This document shows, one piece after another, positions 9,035-18,399 of a stretch of 64,000 nt of DNA. Both the position numbers and the translations under genes were made by a program. The stretch is from positions 124,001-188,000 of the forward strand of contig CAWJKE010000016.1 in the NCBI GenBank assembly GCA_963843455.1, given 5' to 3'. Under the pieces are notes generated by a model. It saw only the letters and a list, made by a program, of their open reading frames with translations, had not been told where the DNA came from and did no database searches. Numbering within the stretch: position 1 is the stretch's first letter; the number at the start of each line of letters is the position of its first letter. The DNA comes from CAIQPS01 sp963843455. Its GTDB lineage: Bacteria; Actinomycetota; Thermoleophilia; RBG-16-64-13.

Positions 9035-10227
9035 GACGCCTCCCGAGGGTTCACGCCCGTCTCCGCGGCCGCTTGACGCAACGCTTTGGCCACAGCCGTG
9101 TCGGCGGCCTCGTCCGCCCGAGCAGCCTCTTCGGCCTCTTCTTCAAGGTATATGCGGCGATACGAGAACGCTGCCACCAGCACGACGTACTCCAGGGCGA
9201 TGCCAATGAGGGCCTTGGCCTGATCCTGGTAGAAGACCAGGAGATTGACCACGGTCAGGTCGACGATGAGCGCGGCGATGGCGATACTGAGTCCTCGCCA
9301 TTCCCGGCGCAACCCGATGAGTATCCCTGCCGCGATCATGGCCAAGCCGACGCTCCCTTCCAGCACCGCACGCACCGAGAACCAGATCTTGTCGTTTAGC
9401 GCCGCCAACTCTCCAGGAGAGACGAGTGAACGGAGGAATTCGGTTGCACCCGAGGATGGTGAGACCGCGAGAAACGCCAAGAGAGCCATATCCAGGATCG
9501 CATAGATTCCTCCGGCGACCAGGGTGACTACGAGAAACGCCCGCAACCGCCACGGGGTGAACACCCTCCGCGCGCAGGCCCGGGTGGTCGTGAGGGCGCA
9601 CTGCATGCGTCCGGGCTGAGGCTCTACTATGCGCGGGCGCTCGCCCTCCACATAGCCCAGCATCGCCTTGGCCAGTTCCCGCGTGGCCGGGTCCTTGGCC
9701 GAGGAAGTCGCTAGTTCGAGGCTGCGAGACAGCGCGTTCAGGTCGTGCCGGCCCACCTCGTGATCGAGCACACGCGGCATCTGCTCGAAGGCCCTGTACA
9801 TCTCTCCCCGCACGTCGCGCCCCGGGGGGCGGCGCACACGCAGATACACGAGGACGGTCGCCAGGAAGAGGGCATAGATGATAGGTGCCGCGACGGGCGT
9901 GAAGTAGTTGTTGCTCTGGGTGATGAACTTGCCCACTTCGTCGATAAAGAGGCCCACGCCAACGCCGCTGAGCACGGAACCAACGAAGAGTGCCCATCGG
10001 TTCGCAAACACCAGGAGGACCAGACAGCCGGCGAAAAGGCCCAGCCCACCCCATAGCACGTGGGCTATGTGGATGGAATCGTTGCCTATCTGCGCATAGC
10101 CGGTGAGCTTCAGGATCACGCGAAGCAGGACCACCGTGAGCGCGAACGTCACCAGGGATATGAGGACGTACTGCTCCGAGCGGTAGCGCTTGACCGGGCG
10201 GAGATTCCTGATGCGTTCAAAAGCCAT
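9031..10227 (-). CDS. Multi-pass membrane protein, unknown function
   Basis: A 398-residue protein with about four N-terminal helices (residues 22-130), a soluble middle region (about 135-220), then about four more helices and an acidic C-terminal tail rich in E and A. No catalytic motif is recognised. It is first in the operon with the MFS-spermidine-synthase fusion and the QueG-like protein and overlaps the former by ATGA. A role as partner of the fusion protein is inferred only from coupling. Confidence 0.7.
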   Translation of the reverse strand: MAFERIRNLRPVKRYRSEQYVLISLVTFALTVVLLRVILKLTGYAQIGNDSIHIAHVLWGGLGLFAGCLVLLVFANRWALFVGSVLSGVGVGLFIDEVGKFITQSNNYFTPVAAPIIYALFLATVLVYLRVRRPPGRDVRGEMYRAFEQMPRVLDHEVGRHDLNALSRSLELATSSAKDPATRELAKAMLGYVEGERPRIVEPQPGRMQCALTTTRACARRVFTPWRLRAFLVVTLVAGGIYAILDMALLAFLAVSPSSGATEFLRSLVSPGELAALNDKIWFSVRAVLEGSVGLAMIAAGILIGLRREWRGLSIAIAALIVDLTVVNLLVFYQDQAKALIGIALEYVVLVAAFSYRRIYLEEEAEEAARADEAADTAVAKALRQAAAETGVNPREAS

Positions 10228-10352
10228 GCGAGACCCTGACTATCGCGGTCCTGTGAGCCCGGCAATTATCCGGGAGGCCCCAAGGACATTCAAGCAGCGC
10301 GGGCCTGTATGCTAAGGTCCAGAACAGTGCCCAGCGATGACGGAGGTGTACC

Positions 10353-10997
10353 GTGCAGCAAACTGTGGAGCCATACTCCCCGATGCCCGTCTTCCCGCTG
10401 ACGTTCTCCGTGGAGTATCCCGACCGTCCGCTCAATAGGCTCTCGAGCGCGCTGCGTTTCTTGTGGATCATCCCTATCGGGATCATCGCGTCGCTCCTCA
10501 CCTCGGGGCAGATCTCCATGAACGGGCAGGATTACACCTATGCGTGGGTGGCCATCGGCTTCTTGTCCCTGCCTGTGCTTCTCATGGTCCTCTTTCGCCA
10601 GAAGTACCCGCGCTGGTGGTTCGACTGGAACCTCAACCTCACCAAGTTCCTGGTCCGGGTGGGCACGTACGCCGAGTTGCTCCGCGACGAGTACCCCTCG
10701 ACCGACGAGGAGCAGGCCGCCTTCGTCGACTTTCCCTACCCCGACGCCCTGCGGCTGAACCGCTGGTTACCGCTGGTCAAATGGTTCCTGGCCATCCCCC
10801 ACTACATCGTGCTCGCGTTCCTCTGGCTGGGCGTGGCCGTCTGCGTGTTCATCGCTTGGTGGGCCATCCTGTTCACAGGCAGGTACCCGCTCGCCCTCTT
10901 CATGTACGTGGTGGGAGTGAACCGCTGGTCGCTGAGGGTCTTCGCCTACTCGGTGCTGCTGGTCACCGACCAGTACCCGCCGTTCAGCCTGGACTAG
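10353..10997 (+). CDS. DUF4389 domain membrane protein
   Basis: A 214-residue membrane protein of the DUF4389 family. It has the family signature of amphipathic WWFDWNLNLTKF-like segments, RDEYPSTDEEQ and a C-terminal LLVTDQYPPFSLD. Three to four hydrophobic segments are visible (residues about 35-75, 135-170). A second, frameshifted paralogue lies at 56.5-57.1 kb on the other strand. The function of the family is unknown. Confidence 0.82.
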   Translation: MQQTVEPYSPMPVFPLTFSVEYPDRPLNRLSSALRFLWIIPIGIIASLLTSGQISMNGQDYTYAWVAIGFLSLPVLLMVLFRQKYPRWWFDWNLNLTKFLVRVGTYAELLRDEYPSTDEEQAAFVDFPYPDALRLNRWLPLVKWFLAIPHYIVLAFLWLGVAVCVFIAWWAILFTGRYPLALFMYVVGVNRWSLRVFAYSVLLVTDQYPPFSLD

Positions 10998-11057
10998 GTA
11001 GCATGCCGGCCCCGCCCGCCCTGCATCCGGCGGCGCGGCGAGGCGGGGCGCTCTGCC

Positions 11058-11531
11058 CTAGCGATCTTCGAGTTCGGTGATCGCCAGAGTGTCGATTATG
11101 TCGATGCAGCCGATCACGCTCATCGCCGCCGGGCACCCCATGAGGTAGTCGGCGAAGACTTCCCGCGCCTCGCCGGCCTTGCCGGCCGGGACCTTCAGCT
11201 CGTAGTCCACTCGGATCCGGCTGATGCGCAGCACGCCGTTGACGTCCTCGATGTCACCTTCAACCCGCGCCGTGTAGCGGTCGGTGTGAGTGGGGATCTT
11301 GCGGCCGGCCAGCCCCGTGGCCAGTGTCCCCATCATTCAGCCGCCCACCGCCCCCACGATGTGGTCGAGCGTAGCCGCGTGCTCGACCTCGGGGTCCACC
11401 CGGTAGAACTTCTTGATGCCGCCGTGGACCCCGTAGTAGATGGGATCTTTGAAGCCCTCGATGACGGCCTTCCTGGTGGGGCCGTTCTCCCGGACTATCG
11501 TGATCCGCGAGGTGTGGACTATCTCACCCAT
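11058..11531 (-). CDS. OsmC-family selenoprotein (Sec at UGA 11337-11339)
   Basis: Two in-frame reading frames on the minus strand are separated only by TGA at 11339-11337. Read through as selenocysteine, they form one 157-residue OsmC/Ohr-fold peroxidase-like protein of normal family length. The UGA is residue 65, exactly where OsmC proteins have the peroxidatic Cys (GAVGG-U-MMGTLA); the resolving Cys is C133 in MGCPAAM. The spacing of 68 residues is close to the two Cys of E. coli OsmC. The ATG at 11531 follows AAGGGA with six bases spacing. A hairpin with GGGG in its loop starts just after the UGA. Sec-containing OsmC-like proteins are known from marine metagenomes. The likely role is thiol-dependent reduction of organic hydroperoxides, or the sulfur-metabolism roles of other OsmC paralogues. 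Confidence 0.85.
11291..11332 (-). other. Candidate bacterial SECIS element
   Basis: Counting from the first base after the UGA (11336), bases 13-19 pair with 26-32 as a 7-bp stem (CTGGCCA/TGGCCGG, one G-U pair). The loop is CGGGGC at 11312-11317. An outer 6-bp helix pairs TGGGGA at bases 5-10 with TCCCCA at 41-46. The apical loop lies about 20 bases after the UGA and carries the GG needed by SelB, within the distance range of known bacterial SECIS elements. It lies wholly inside the coding frame. Confidence 0.75.
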
Positions 11532-11563
11532 GGTGCGTCCCTTCTCATTCTTCAGGCCGCTGC

Positions 11564-12028
11564 TCAAGCCACCGGCTGGCCGAGTTGCAGCTCCTCGTCC
11601 GAGCCCTGGCGTACATCGAGTACTTCCACGTCGAAATGGAGGGTGATTCCCGCGAGCGGATGATTCGCGTCGACCACCACCGAGTGGTCTCTGACCTCCG
11701 TCACCGTGATTGCCATCTCGCCGCCCTCCGTCTCGGCACAGAACTGCATGCCTTCCTCGAGAGGCATCTCGTCGGGGAACTCGTCGCGCGAGAGTTCGAA
11801 TATCTTTTCTCCGTCGACCTCCCCGTACGCGTCGGCGGGCTGCACGTCCACCTTCAGCCGATCGCCCGCCGAGGCTCCCTCCAGCCCGCTTTCGAGCCCG
11901 GGGATGATGTTGTCGTAGCCGTGAAGATAGACGAGGGCCGGCCGGCCGACGTTCGAGTCGATGACGATGTCGTCATCGTCGGTGAGCGTGTACGCGATGC
12001 TGACGACGGCGCCGCTGGAAACCTGCAT
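11564..12028 (-). CDS. slyD: FKBP-type peptidyl-prolyl isomerase, SlyD-like
   Basis: A 154-residue cytosolic isomerase/chaperone. It has the SlyD layout: FKBP half-domain (SIAYTLTD, VDSNVGRPALVYLHG, IIPGLESGLEGA), the inserted-in-flap chaperone domain (AYGEVDGEKIF) and a return to FKBP fold (NHPLAGITLHFDVEVLDV). The metal-binding His-rich tail of enteric SlyD is absent. ATG at 12028 is preceded by AAGGGA. The OsmC selenoprotein ATG is 33 bp beyond its stop, so they are probably co-transcribed. Confidence 0.88.
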   Translation of the reverse strand: MQVSSGAVVSIAYTLTDDDDIVIDSNVGRPALVYLHGYDNIIPGLESGLEGASAGDRLKVDVQPADAYGEVDGEKIFELSRDEFPDEMPLEEGMQFCAETEGGEMAITVTEVRDHSVVVDANHPLAGITLHFDVEVLDVRQGSDEELQLGQPVA

Positions 12029-12083
12029 GTCAGTTGTCCCTTCGGGTAGATTCGGCCGGTGATCGACCGGATGCCGAAGCTTA

Positions 12084-12887
12084 CTATACGCGGCCGCCGC
12101 CGCCCGCCTCGCCACCGGTACCAACCTCGCTGACGGCACCAACCTCGCCTGGGGCCTCGGTCTCCTCGGCCCCTCCCGTCTCCTCTTGCCACCAACGAAG
12201 ATGTCGCTCTCGGGCCAACTCTTCGGGCACCCAGCCCGTCACCATCGCGGCGAGATAGGTGCGGCCGTGCCTGATCAGGAACACATGGGCCAGATGACCC
12301 AGCAAGAGCGCCACGGCGACCACCGAAATGAAGTCGTGCAGCCAGAGCGACCGGGACACCAGCCAGGCAGGCACGTCCTCCTTGTGCATCAAGATGCCAC
12401 CCGTAACCGAAAAGCCGACGGCCATGGCGGCTACCAGAACGACATTGACCTTCTCTCCGGCGTTGAGGCGTCCCTGCGGGGGCATCTCCTTGCCCCGCAG
12501 CGTGTACCCCCGGAGCGCGAGCCAGAACCAGCGCCGGTCGTCGCCGTTCCACTTGTCCACCTCGCGAAGATCGCGGACCAGGCGCCGACGGTCGAGCACG
12601 ATGATGACCAGCAGGGGAAGAATGATCATCGCCGCGCCGACGTACCCGTGATCCAGCGTGACGGTGCGGCGCGCACCCGCCATCCACTCCCGGGTCGACG
12701 GGATCCACATGAGCAGTCCGGTGATGAGGGCCACCAGGAAGAAGAAGGCGTAAAGCCAGTGGAACAACCTCTCGGCCACGACGAAGCGCAGCAGCCCACG
12801 CGGCGGCGCCGGAGATGCGGCGGCACCGGAGTTCCCCTCGTGGTTACTGGGCAGCGCCGGGGATGGTGGCGTCGGCCGAGTATCCAT
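12084..12887 (-). CDS. Cytochrome b subunit (FdhI/cyt b561-like)
   Basis: A 267-residue membrane protein with four helices (about residues 42-62, 82-100, 148-168, 182-204) and haem-ligand His candidates in ERLFHWLY, TLDHGYVG and HDFISV/GHLAHV. This is the di-haem cytochrome b fold of formate dehydrogenase gamma subunits. The C-terminus is a long low-complexity G/E-rich tail. The start overlaps the 3' end of the YedY-like gene by 44 bp. It should anchor the molybdoenzyme to the quinone pool. Confidence 0.85.
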   Translation of the reverse strand: MDTRPTPPSPALPSNHEGNSGAAASPAPPRGLLRFVVAERLFHWLYAFFFLVALITGLLMWIPSTREWMAGARRTVTLDHGYVGAAMIILPLLVIIVLDRRRLVRDLREVDKWNGDDRRWFWLALRGYTLRGKEMPPQGRLNAGEKVNVVLVAAMAVGFSVTGGILMHKEDVPAWLVSRSLWLHDFISVVAVALLLGHLAHVFLIRHGRTYLAAMVTGWVPEELARERHLRWWQEETGGAEETEAPGEVGAVSEVGTGGEAGGGGRV

Positions 12888-13503
12888 AACCCTCCCAATA
12901 ACCGGTGAAGTCCGTCTGTTTGGAGTCTATCGCTTCCACGCGCTCTACCCACTTGACGTACTTGTATCCGTAATGGCCGGGATAGATGAGTCTGACGGGT
13001 TGGCCCATTTTCGGTGGGAGCGGGGCCCCGTTGAGTTCGTACACCAGTAGGACGTCGTCGAGAGCGGCCTGCTCCAGGGTCAGGGAGTCTGCGTAGATCC
13101 CGTCGCCCGAGTGAAAGACGAGGTCGGTCGCCTGGGGATCCACGCCGGCGCGCTGCACCAACTCCTTCACTGCGACCCCCTTCCACTCGCACCCGGGGAC
13201 GCCCCAGCCCTCCACACACAGGAAATCGCGAGTGAGTTTGACTTGCGGAAGGTCCGTGAACTCGGAGTAGGTGAGAGTGAAGGGCTTAGCCACAAGGCCG
13301 TCCACGGTCATGCGCCAGGTGGCTTCGACGAACGGCGGACCGTCCTTGACCGAGTTGATGCGGAAACTCGAAGTGCCTCCGGCAGAACCGCCACCGGCGG
13401 TGACGCGAGGGAGTATGTCCTTACCCAAGAACAGCGCGAGGACACCTGCGAGCACCAGGCCGATGAAGGCGCGGCGGCCGATGTTCTTTTCGTCGCTGCT
13501 CAT
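12844..13503 (-). CDS. Sulfite-oxidase/YedY-like molybdoenzyme, Tat-exported
   Basis: A 219-residue molybdopterin oxidoreductase of the sulfite oxidase fold. The N-terminus is a Tat-type signal (GRRAFIGLVLAG) that may stay as an anchor. The Mo-ligand Cys is in DFLCVEGWG, followed by the G-VPG-WKGV pattern; the C-terminal GYKYVKWVERVE is typical. ATG at 13503 was chosen because a Tat signal begins there. The following cytochrome b is the probable electron partner, as MsrQ/YedZ is for MsrP, but that partner is of a different family. The substrate may be an oxidised sulfur compound or a methionine sulfoxide. Confidence 0.88.
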   Translation of the reverse strand: MSSDEKNIGRRAFIGLVLAGVLALFLGKDILPRVTAGGGSAGGTSSFRINSVKDGPPFVEATWRMTVDGLVAKPFTLTYSEFTDLPQVKLTRDFLCVEGWGVPGCEWKGVAVKELVQRAGVDPQATDLVFHSGDGIYADSLTLEQAALDDVLLVYELNGAPLPPKMGQPVRLIYPGHYGYKYVKWVERVEAIDSKQTDFTGYWEGYGYSADATIPGAAQ

Positions 13504-13552
13504 GCCCTCTATTATCGCAGCATGCGGGTAAAGCGTCAGGGGAGGGCAGACG

Positions 13553-14701
13553 ATGACCACGGACGAAAGCGGACAGTGGCCGTTCTCGCCGCCCCGTGCC
13601 CCCATGGAGGCCGAAGTGGCCGACGATCTACCCGCACCCCCCGGGTGGGGATACGAACCCAAGTGGGATGGCTTCCGGGTGCTGATGTGGAGCGGCCCCG
13701 ACCCGCGGCTCGACAGCCGCAACGGCAAGCCTCTCCTCCGGTATTTTCCGGAGTTGCGGGCGGCGCTGGACCAACTCCCGGCCGGGACCGTCACCGATGG
13801 GGAAGTAGTCGTGGTGGCCGGGGGCAGGCTGGATTTTGACGCGCTGCAGAACCGCATCCATCCCGCGGAGAGCCGTATCCGCCGCTTGGCCCAGGAGACC
13901 CCCGCTTGCCTCGCTCTGTTCGACCTCCTCGCGGTCGCCGGCCACGACCTGCGGGGAACGCCGTTGCGCGAGCGCAGACAGCTGCTGGAAGAACTTGCCG
14001 ACCTGCTCGGCGCGGGGAGCGGACCGGCCGCCGGCGACGCGGGCGCGGCCGTAGCCGGAAACTCGCCGTGGCTCCTCTCCCCTCAGACGCTCGACGTCGA
14101 GGTGGCCCGCCGCTGGTTCGATGAATTCGAACCGGCCGGGTTCGACGGCATCGTAGCCAAAGGACTGGAACGCCCGTACGGCGAGGGACGGCGCGAGATG
14201 ATCAAGGTCAAGCACCGACGCACGGTGGACTGCGTCGTCGGTGGGTACCGGCTTCACAAGGACGGCGCCCGGGTGGGATCGATCCTGCTCGGGCTCTACG
14301 ACGATCGCGGGGAGCTTCACTTCATCGGTCATTGCTCGTCGTTTGGCGAAAGCCAAGCTCGGGATCTTCTCGCCGCGCTCCTGCAGTTGCGGCCCGCGAC
14401 GGGCAGCGGCGGCGAGACTGGCTTCGGGGAGCACGCCCGCCACCCCGGAGGGTCGAGCCGCTGGAGCGGAGACAGGGACCTCGAATACCAGCCTGTCCCT
14501 CCCGTCTTGGTGGTGGAGGTGAGCTACGACCAGCTCACGGGCGACCGCTTCAGGCACGCCACGCGTTTCGAGCGCTGGCGCCCGGACAAAGAGCCGCGAG
14601 ATTGCACCATGGACCAGCTCGAGCGGCCGGTGGGACCGGCGCTGATGGAGGTGCTGCGCAGGGCGGAGGGCGGCGCCGGCCGCCCGGTGAGTCCGGCGTA
14701 G
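13553..14701 (+). CDS. ATP-dependent DNA ligase, LigC/LigD-ligase type
   Basis: A 382-residue stand-alone ligase. Motif I EPKWDGFR supplies the adenylated Lys (about residue 37); DGEVVVV, LFDLLAV, DGIVAKG and MIKVKH are nucleotidyltransferase motifs III-V, followed by an OB-fold domain from about residue 225. No polymerase or phosphoesterase domain and no Ku gene are nearby, so it is more likely a repair ligase than a full NHEJ enzyme. It diverges from the YedY-like gene by 49 bp and has GGAGGGC upstream of the ATG. Confidence 0.9.
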   Translation: MTTDESGQWPFSPPRAPMEAEVADDLPAPPGWGYEPKWDGFRVLMWSGPDPRLDSRNGKPLLRYFPELRAALDQLPAGTVTDGEVVVVAGGRLDFDALQNRIHPAESRIRRLAQETPACLALFDLLAVAGHDLRGTPLRERRQLLEELADLLGAGSGPAAGDAGAAVAGNSPWLLSPQTLDVEVARRWFDEFEPAGFDGIVAKGLERPYGEGRREMIKVKHRRTVDCVVGGYRLHKDGARVGSILLGLYDDRGELHFIGHCSSFGESQARDLLAALLQLRPATGSGGETGFGEHARHPGGSSRWSGDRDLEYQPVPPVLVVEVSYDQLTGDRFRHATRFERWRPDKEPRDCTMDQLERPVGPALMEVLRRAEGGAGRPVSPA

Positions 14702-14783
14702 AATCGGCGTAGTATCCTGATCGGGCACTGCGCCCTCTTGGGGAAGGGCGCCATCAGGCGCCGCCGACTCAAGAAAGGGCAAC

Positions 14784-16061
14784 ATGGAAGCGAAGGCAGG
14801 TCCAAGCCCCAGCTATAGATGGGCGATCTTGGCGATGGCCTTGTTCGTCGTGTTCGGTGCGCTCGGCCTGTCGCGGTTCAGCTACACCTCCATTCTGCCG
14901 TCGATGCAGGAGGGCCTCGGTCTGACGAACACCCAGGCCGGCTCCCTGGCCACGGCGAACCTAGCGGGCTATATGGCCATGGCCATCGTCGGAGGCGCGC
15001 TCGCGTCACGCTTCGGTCCCCGGCGGGTGGTGACGGTGGGGCTGCTGCTGGCCTGCGTCGGCATGGTGGTCACGGGGCTCTCCGTGGGGTACTCGATGGC
15101 GCTCGGGGGCCGCTTCCTATCCGGTGTGGGTGCGGCGGGCTCGAACATCCCCGCCCATACCATGATCGCGCTGTGGTTCTCGCAGCGGCGACGGGGCGTG
15201 GCGACGGGGACAGCAGCGACGGGGGCTTCGGTCGGCCTGGTCCTTGTGGCGCTGCTCGTCCCACTCATCATCGACAAGTACGGGGAGAGCGGGTGGCGCA
15301 TGGCCTGGCTGATCTTGGCGGCGGTAGTCGGTTTCCTCGCCATCGTCAGCTACCTCGTCATCCGCGACCGGCCCGGCTACCGCCCTGATGACCATGGCCC
15401 GGTGGTCGCGAAGAAGGCCGGTGACTGGAAGAAGATATACCTCTCCGGCAAGGTGTGGCACCTGGGCATCGTCTACTTCATGTTCGGCTTCGCCTACATG
15501 GCCTACATGACGTTCTTCACCAAGCGCCTCATCGCCGACGTCGGCTATACGCAGCAGAGCGCCGGCACCATGTTCATGATCCTCGGCTGGTCGAGCCTGG
15601 TCTGCGGCCTCTTGTGGGGTTTCATCGCCGACGCGATCGGACGCAAATGGGCCATGATGATCATCCTCTTCATCCAGTCCGTCTCGTACGCCATCTTCGC
15701 GCTCTGGACCGGCACGGGAGGGATCGTCATCTCCGCCGTTCTCTTCGGGATCACCGCCTGGGGCGTCCCGGCCATCATGGCCGTCGCCTGCGGGGACATC
15801 GTAGGGCCGCTGATGGCCCCGGCGGCATATGGATTCCTCACTGCCTTCCATGGTTTCGGGCAGGCGGCCGGTCCATACGTTGCAGGCCGATTGGCGGACG
15901 CCCTACCCACCTTCACCGCCAGCTACCTCATGGCCGCGGGCGTCGCCTTCCTCGGAGGGATTGGGATGCTGCTGCTTCGCTGGGCTCCTGGGCGACCGGG
16001 GCAGGGGACCCTAGGAGTCGCCTGCGAGACCGGGACCATGGATCTCGCCCCGCCCCTGTAG
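14784..16061 (+). CDS. MFS transporter
   Basis: A 425-residue 12-helix permease. TM1 has FGALGLSRFSYTSILPSM, like YbfB-type and CynX-like MFS proteins; SRFGPRRVV is the TM2-TM3 loop and SGVGAAGSNIP lies in TM4. A 6-bp GGCGCC inverted repeat with loop ATCA (14747-14762) sits in the leader just upstream of the RBS AAAGGG. It is followed by the helicase gene on the same strand 57 bp later. The substrate is unknown. Confidence 0.85.
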   Translation: MEAKAGPSPSYRWAILAMALFVVFGALGLSRFSYTSILPSMQEGLGLTNTQAGSLATANLAGYMAMAIVGGALASRFGPRRVVTVGLLLACVGMVVTGLSVGYSMALGGRFLSGVGAAGSNIPAHTMIALWFSQRRRGVATGTAATGASVGLVLVALLVPLIIDKYGESGWRMAWLILAAVVGFLAIVSYLVIRDRPGYRPDDHGPVVAKKAGDWKKIYLSGKVWHLGIVYFMFGFAYMAYMTFFTKRLIADVGYTQQSAGTMFMILGWSSLVCGLLWGFIADAIGRKWAMMIILFIQSVSYAIFALWTGTGGIVISAVLFGITAWGVPAIMAVACGDIVGPLMAPAAYGFLTAFHGFGQAAGPYVAGRLADALPTFTASYLMAAGVAFLGGIGMLLLRWAPGRPGQGTLGVACETGTMDLAPPL

Positions 16062-16118
16062 GAGGCGCCGGCGCCCCACCACCGCCCCGTCCGCTCCTCC
16101 CTGTATCCTTAGTCCACG

Positions 16119-18317
16119 ATGTCACCGCTCCCCATCCAGAATGTCCTGGCCGAGTTGAACGAGCAGCAACGGCTGGCGGTCGAGCACGGAGACGACCCGT
16201 TGCTCATCGTCGCCGGAGCCGGCACAGGCAAGACCGCCACCCTCGCTCACCGGGTCGCCTTCCGGATAGCCGGGGGAACCGACCCCGGCCGCATCCTGCT
16301 TCTCACGTTCACCAGACGGGCCGCCGCGGAGATGGTGCGCCGTGTCGAGGGCATCCTGCGGCGCCTCGAGGCCGAGACCCGGGCTCAGGCGGCCGGCCTG
16401 GGCGGCTATGGGCCGGAGGATGGCACCGCCACGGGCGCCGTCCCGACCCTTCGCAGCGCGGGCAAGGTCTGGGGCGGCACGTTTCACGCGACCGCCACGC
16501 GGCTACTCCGCCTTCATGGCCGAAGTATCGGGCTCGATCCCTCGTTCACCATCCTCGATAGAGGGGACGCGGAGGATCTCATGGGCGTCCTGCGCGCCGA
16601 CCTCGGCCTGGCCAAGAGCGACAGGCGTTTCCCGCTCAAGGGAACCTGCATGGACATCTACAGCCGGTGTGTCAACGCCCGGGAGACCGTTGAGGAGGCC
16701 GTCGAGGTCCATTTTCCCTGGTGTAAAGACGAGATCGACGACCTGCGAAGGCTGTTCGAGGCGTATGTAGATCGCAAGGGCGAGCAGAGCGTCCTCGACT
16801 ACGACGACCTGCTGCTCTTCTGGCACGGTCTGCTCACCGACCGCCGGGCCGCCCGCTCCATCCGGGGGCGCTTCGACTGCGTTCTGGTCGACGAGTATCA
16901 GGACACGAACGTCCTGCAGGCGGAGATCCTCGAGATGCTTTGCCCGGGGGGCAAGAATCTCACGGTGGTGGGCGACGACGCCCAGGCGATCTACTCGTTC
17001 CGGGCCGCCACCGTCCGGAACATCCTCGATTTCCCCGCGCACTTCCCCGGCACCACCACCGTCACGCTCGAACAGAACTACCGCAGCACGCAGCCCATCC
17101 TCGACGCGACCAATGACGTGATCGCCGGAGCCGCCGAGCGTCACGCCAAGAACCTCTGGTCCCGGCGGCCGGAGGGCGGCAAGCCCCAATTGGTGTGCTG
17201 CGAAGACGAGGACGAGCAGAGTGAGTTCCTTATCCAACGCATCCTGGAGCACCGGGAAGCCGGCATCCCTCTCCGCCGCCAGGCGGTATTGTTCCGGGCC
17301 TCGCATCACAGTCTGGCGCTGGAGCTGGAGCTCTCTCGCCGGAACATCCCCTTCCACAAGTACGGGGGCCTGCGCTTCGTCGAGACCGCGCACGTCAAAG
17401 ACCTGCTGGCCTTCCTGCGGCTTGCGGAGAACCCGCGGGACCTCATGGCGGGCACCCGAGTGCTCATGCTCCTGCCGGGAGTCGGGCCAAAGAAGGCCCG
17501 CGCACTCATGGACGATCTGGCCGCAGGGTCGCCGGGCACGGTGACACCGCCCGCCGACCCAGGTGCAGCCGGCGCGGCCGGCGTCTCCGGCTTCGCCGCC
17601 TGGGCCGGGCGACCAGCCCCTTCGGCGGCAGCTTCCTCCGCCTGGCAGGGGCTGGTATCGCTCATGGCCGGCATCGGGAGTCGCGACCCGGGGGATCTCG
17701 CCTCCCAAATCAAACGGATCAGGCTCTTCTATGCGCCTCTTCTGGAACGCTTGTACGACAACGCCCGCGCCCGGATCCTCGATCTGGAGCAGCTCGAAGG
17801 ACTGGCTGCGCGCTCCCCCGACCGGGCCCGCTTCCTCGCCGAGATCGCGCTCGATCCTCCCAGCTACACCGAGGACCTCGCCGGTCCGCCCGTGCTCGAC
17901 GAAGACTTTCTCATCCTCTCCACCATACACTCGGCCAAGGGTCTGGAGTGGGATTCCGTCTACGTGATCCACGCAGCTGATGGCAACATCCCCTCCGATA
18001 TGGCTACCGGCAGGCTGGAAGAGATAGAAGAAGAGCGCCGGCTCTTCTACGTCGCCTTGACCCGCGCCAAAGACTGGCTGTACGTCTGCTACCCCCTCCG
18101 GTATTACTCCTATCCCCGCACGTTCAGCGACGTCCACGGCTATGCGCAACTCACACGATTCCTGCCCGAGAGCGTGCGCCGCCTGTTCGAAGAGACCCAG
18201 GCATCGAACCTCACTTCCCCCGATGAGACCTCGGCGGACACCTCTCCGCCGGCCCCCGGAATAGAGCAGACTGTGACCACCGAGGACATCCGCAGACGCC
18301 TCAAGGGCTTGTTCTAG
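16119..18317 (+). CDS. UvrD/PcrA-like SF1 DNA helicase
   Basis: A 732-residue 3'-5' helicase. Walker A is AGAGTGKTATLAHRV (residues about 32-46), motif II VDEYQDTN, motif III GDDAQAIYSFR, motif IV NYRST, motif V TIHSAKGLEWDSVYV and motif VI EEERRLFYVALTRAKD. It has 1B and 2B insertions but lacks the C-terminal RNAP-binding extension of PcrA. It probably acts in nucleotide-excision or recombination repair. The C-terminal 60 residues are low-complexity. Confidence 0.92.
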   Translation: MSPLPIQNVLAELNEQQRLAVEHGDDPLLIVAGAGTGKTATLAHRVAFRIAGGTDPGRILLLTFTRRAAAEMVRRVEGILRRLEAETRAQAAGLGGYGPEDGTATGAVPTLRSAGKVWGGTFHATATRLLRLHGRSIGLDPSFTILDRGDAEDLMGVLRADLGLAKSDRRFPLKGTCMDIYSRCVNARETVEEAVEVHFPWCKDEIDDLRRLFEAYVDRKGEQSVLDYDDLLLFWHGLLTDRRAARSIRGRFDCVLVDEYQDTNVLQAEILEMLCPGGKNLTVVGDDAQAIYSFRAATVRNILDFPAHFPGTTTVTLEQNYRSTQPILDATNDVIAGAAERHAKNLWSRRPEGGKPQLVCCEDEDEQSEFLIQRILEHREAGIPLRRQAVLFRASHHSLALELELSRRNIPFHKYGGLRFVETAHVKDLLAFLRLAENPRDLMAGTRVLMLLPGVGPKKARALMDDLAAGSPGTVTPPADPGAAGAAGVSGFAAWAGRPAPSAAASSAWQGLVSLMAGIGSRDPGDLASQIKRIRLFYAPLLERLYDNARARILDLEQLEGLAARSPDRARFLAEIALDPPSYTEDLAGPPVLDEDFLILSTIHSAKGLEWDSVYVIHAADGNIPSDMATGRLEEIEEERRLFYVALTRAKDWLYVCYPLRYYSYPRTFSDVHGYAQLTRFLPESVRRLFEETQASNLTSPDETSADTSPPAPGIEQTVTTEDIRRRLKGLF

Positions 18318-18399
18318 TCAGGTTCCAATAAGACGGCCCGGCGGCAAGCGTGCGATAATCACCTCCTGCTCCGGAAGTGCTCATGAGGAGAGTGTTTGG

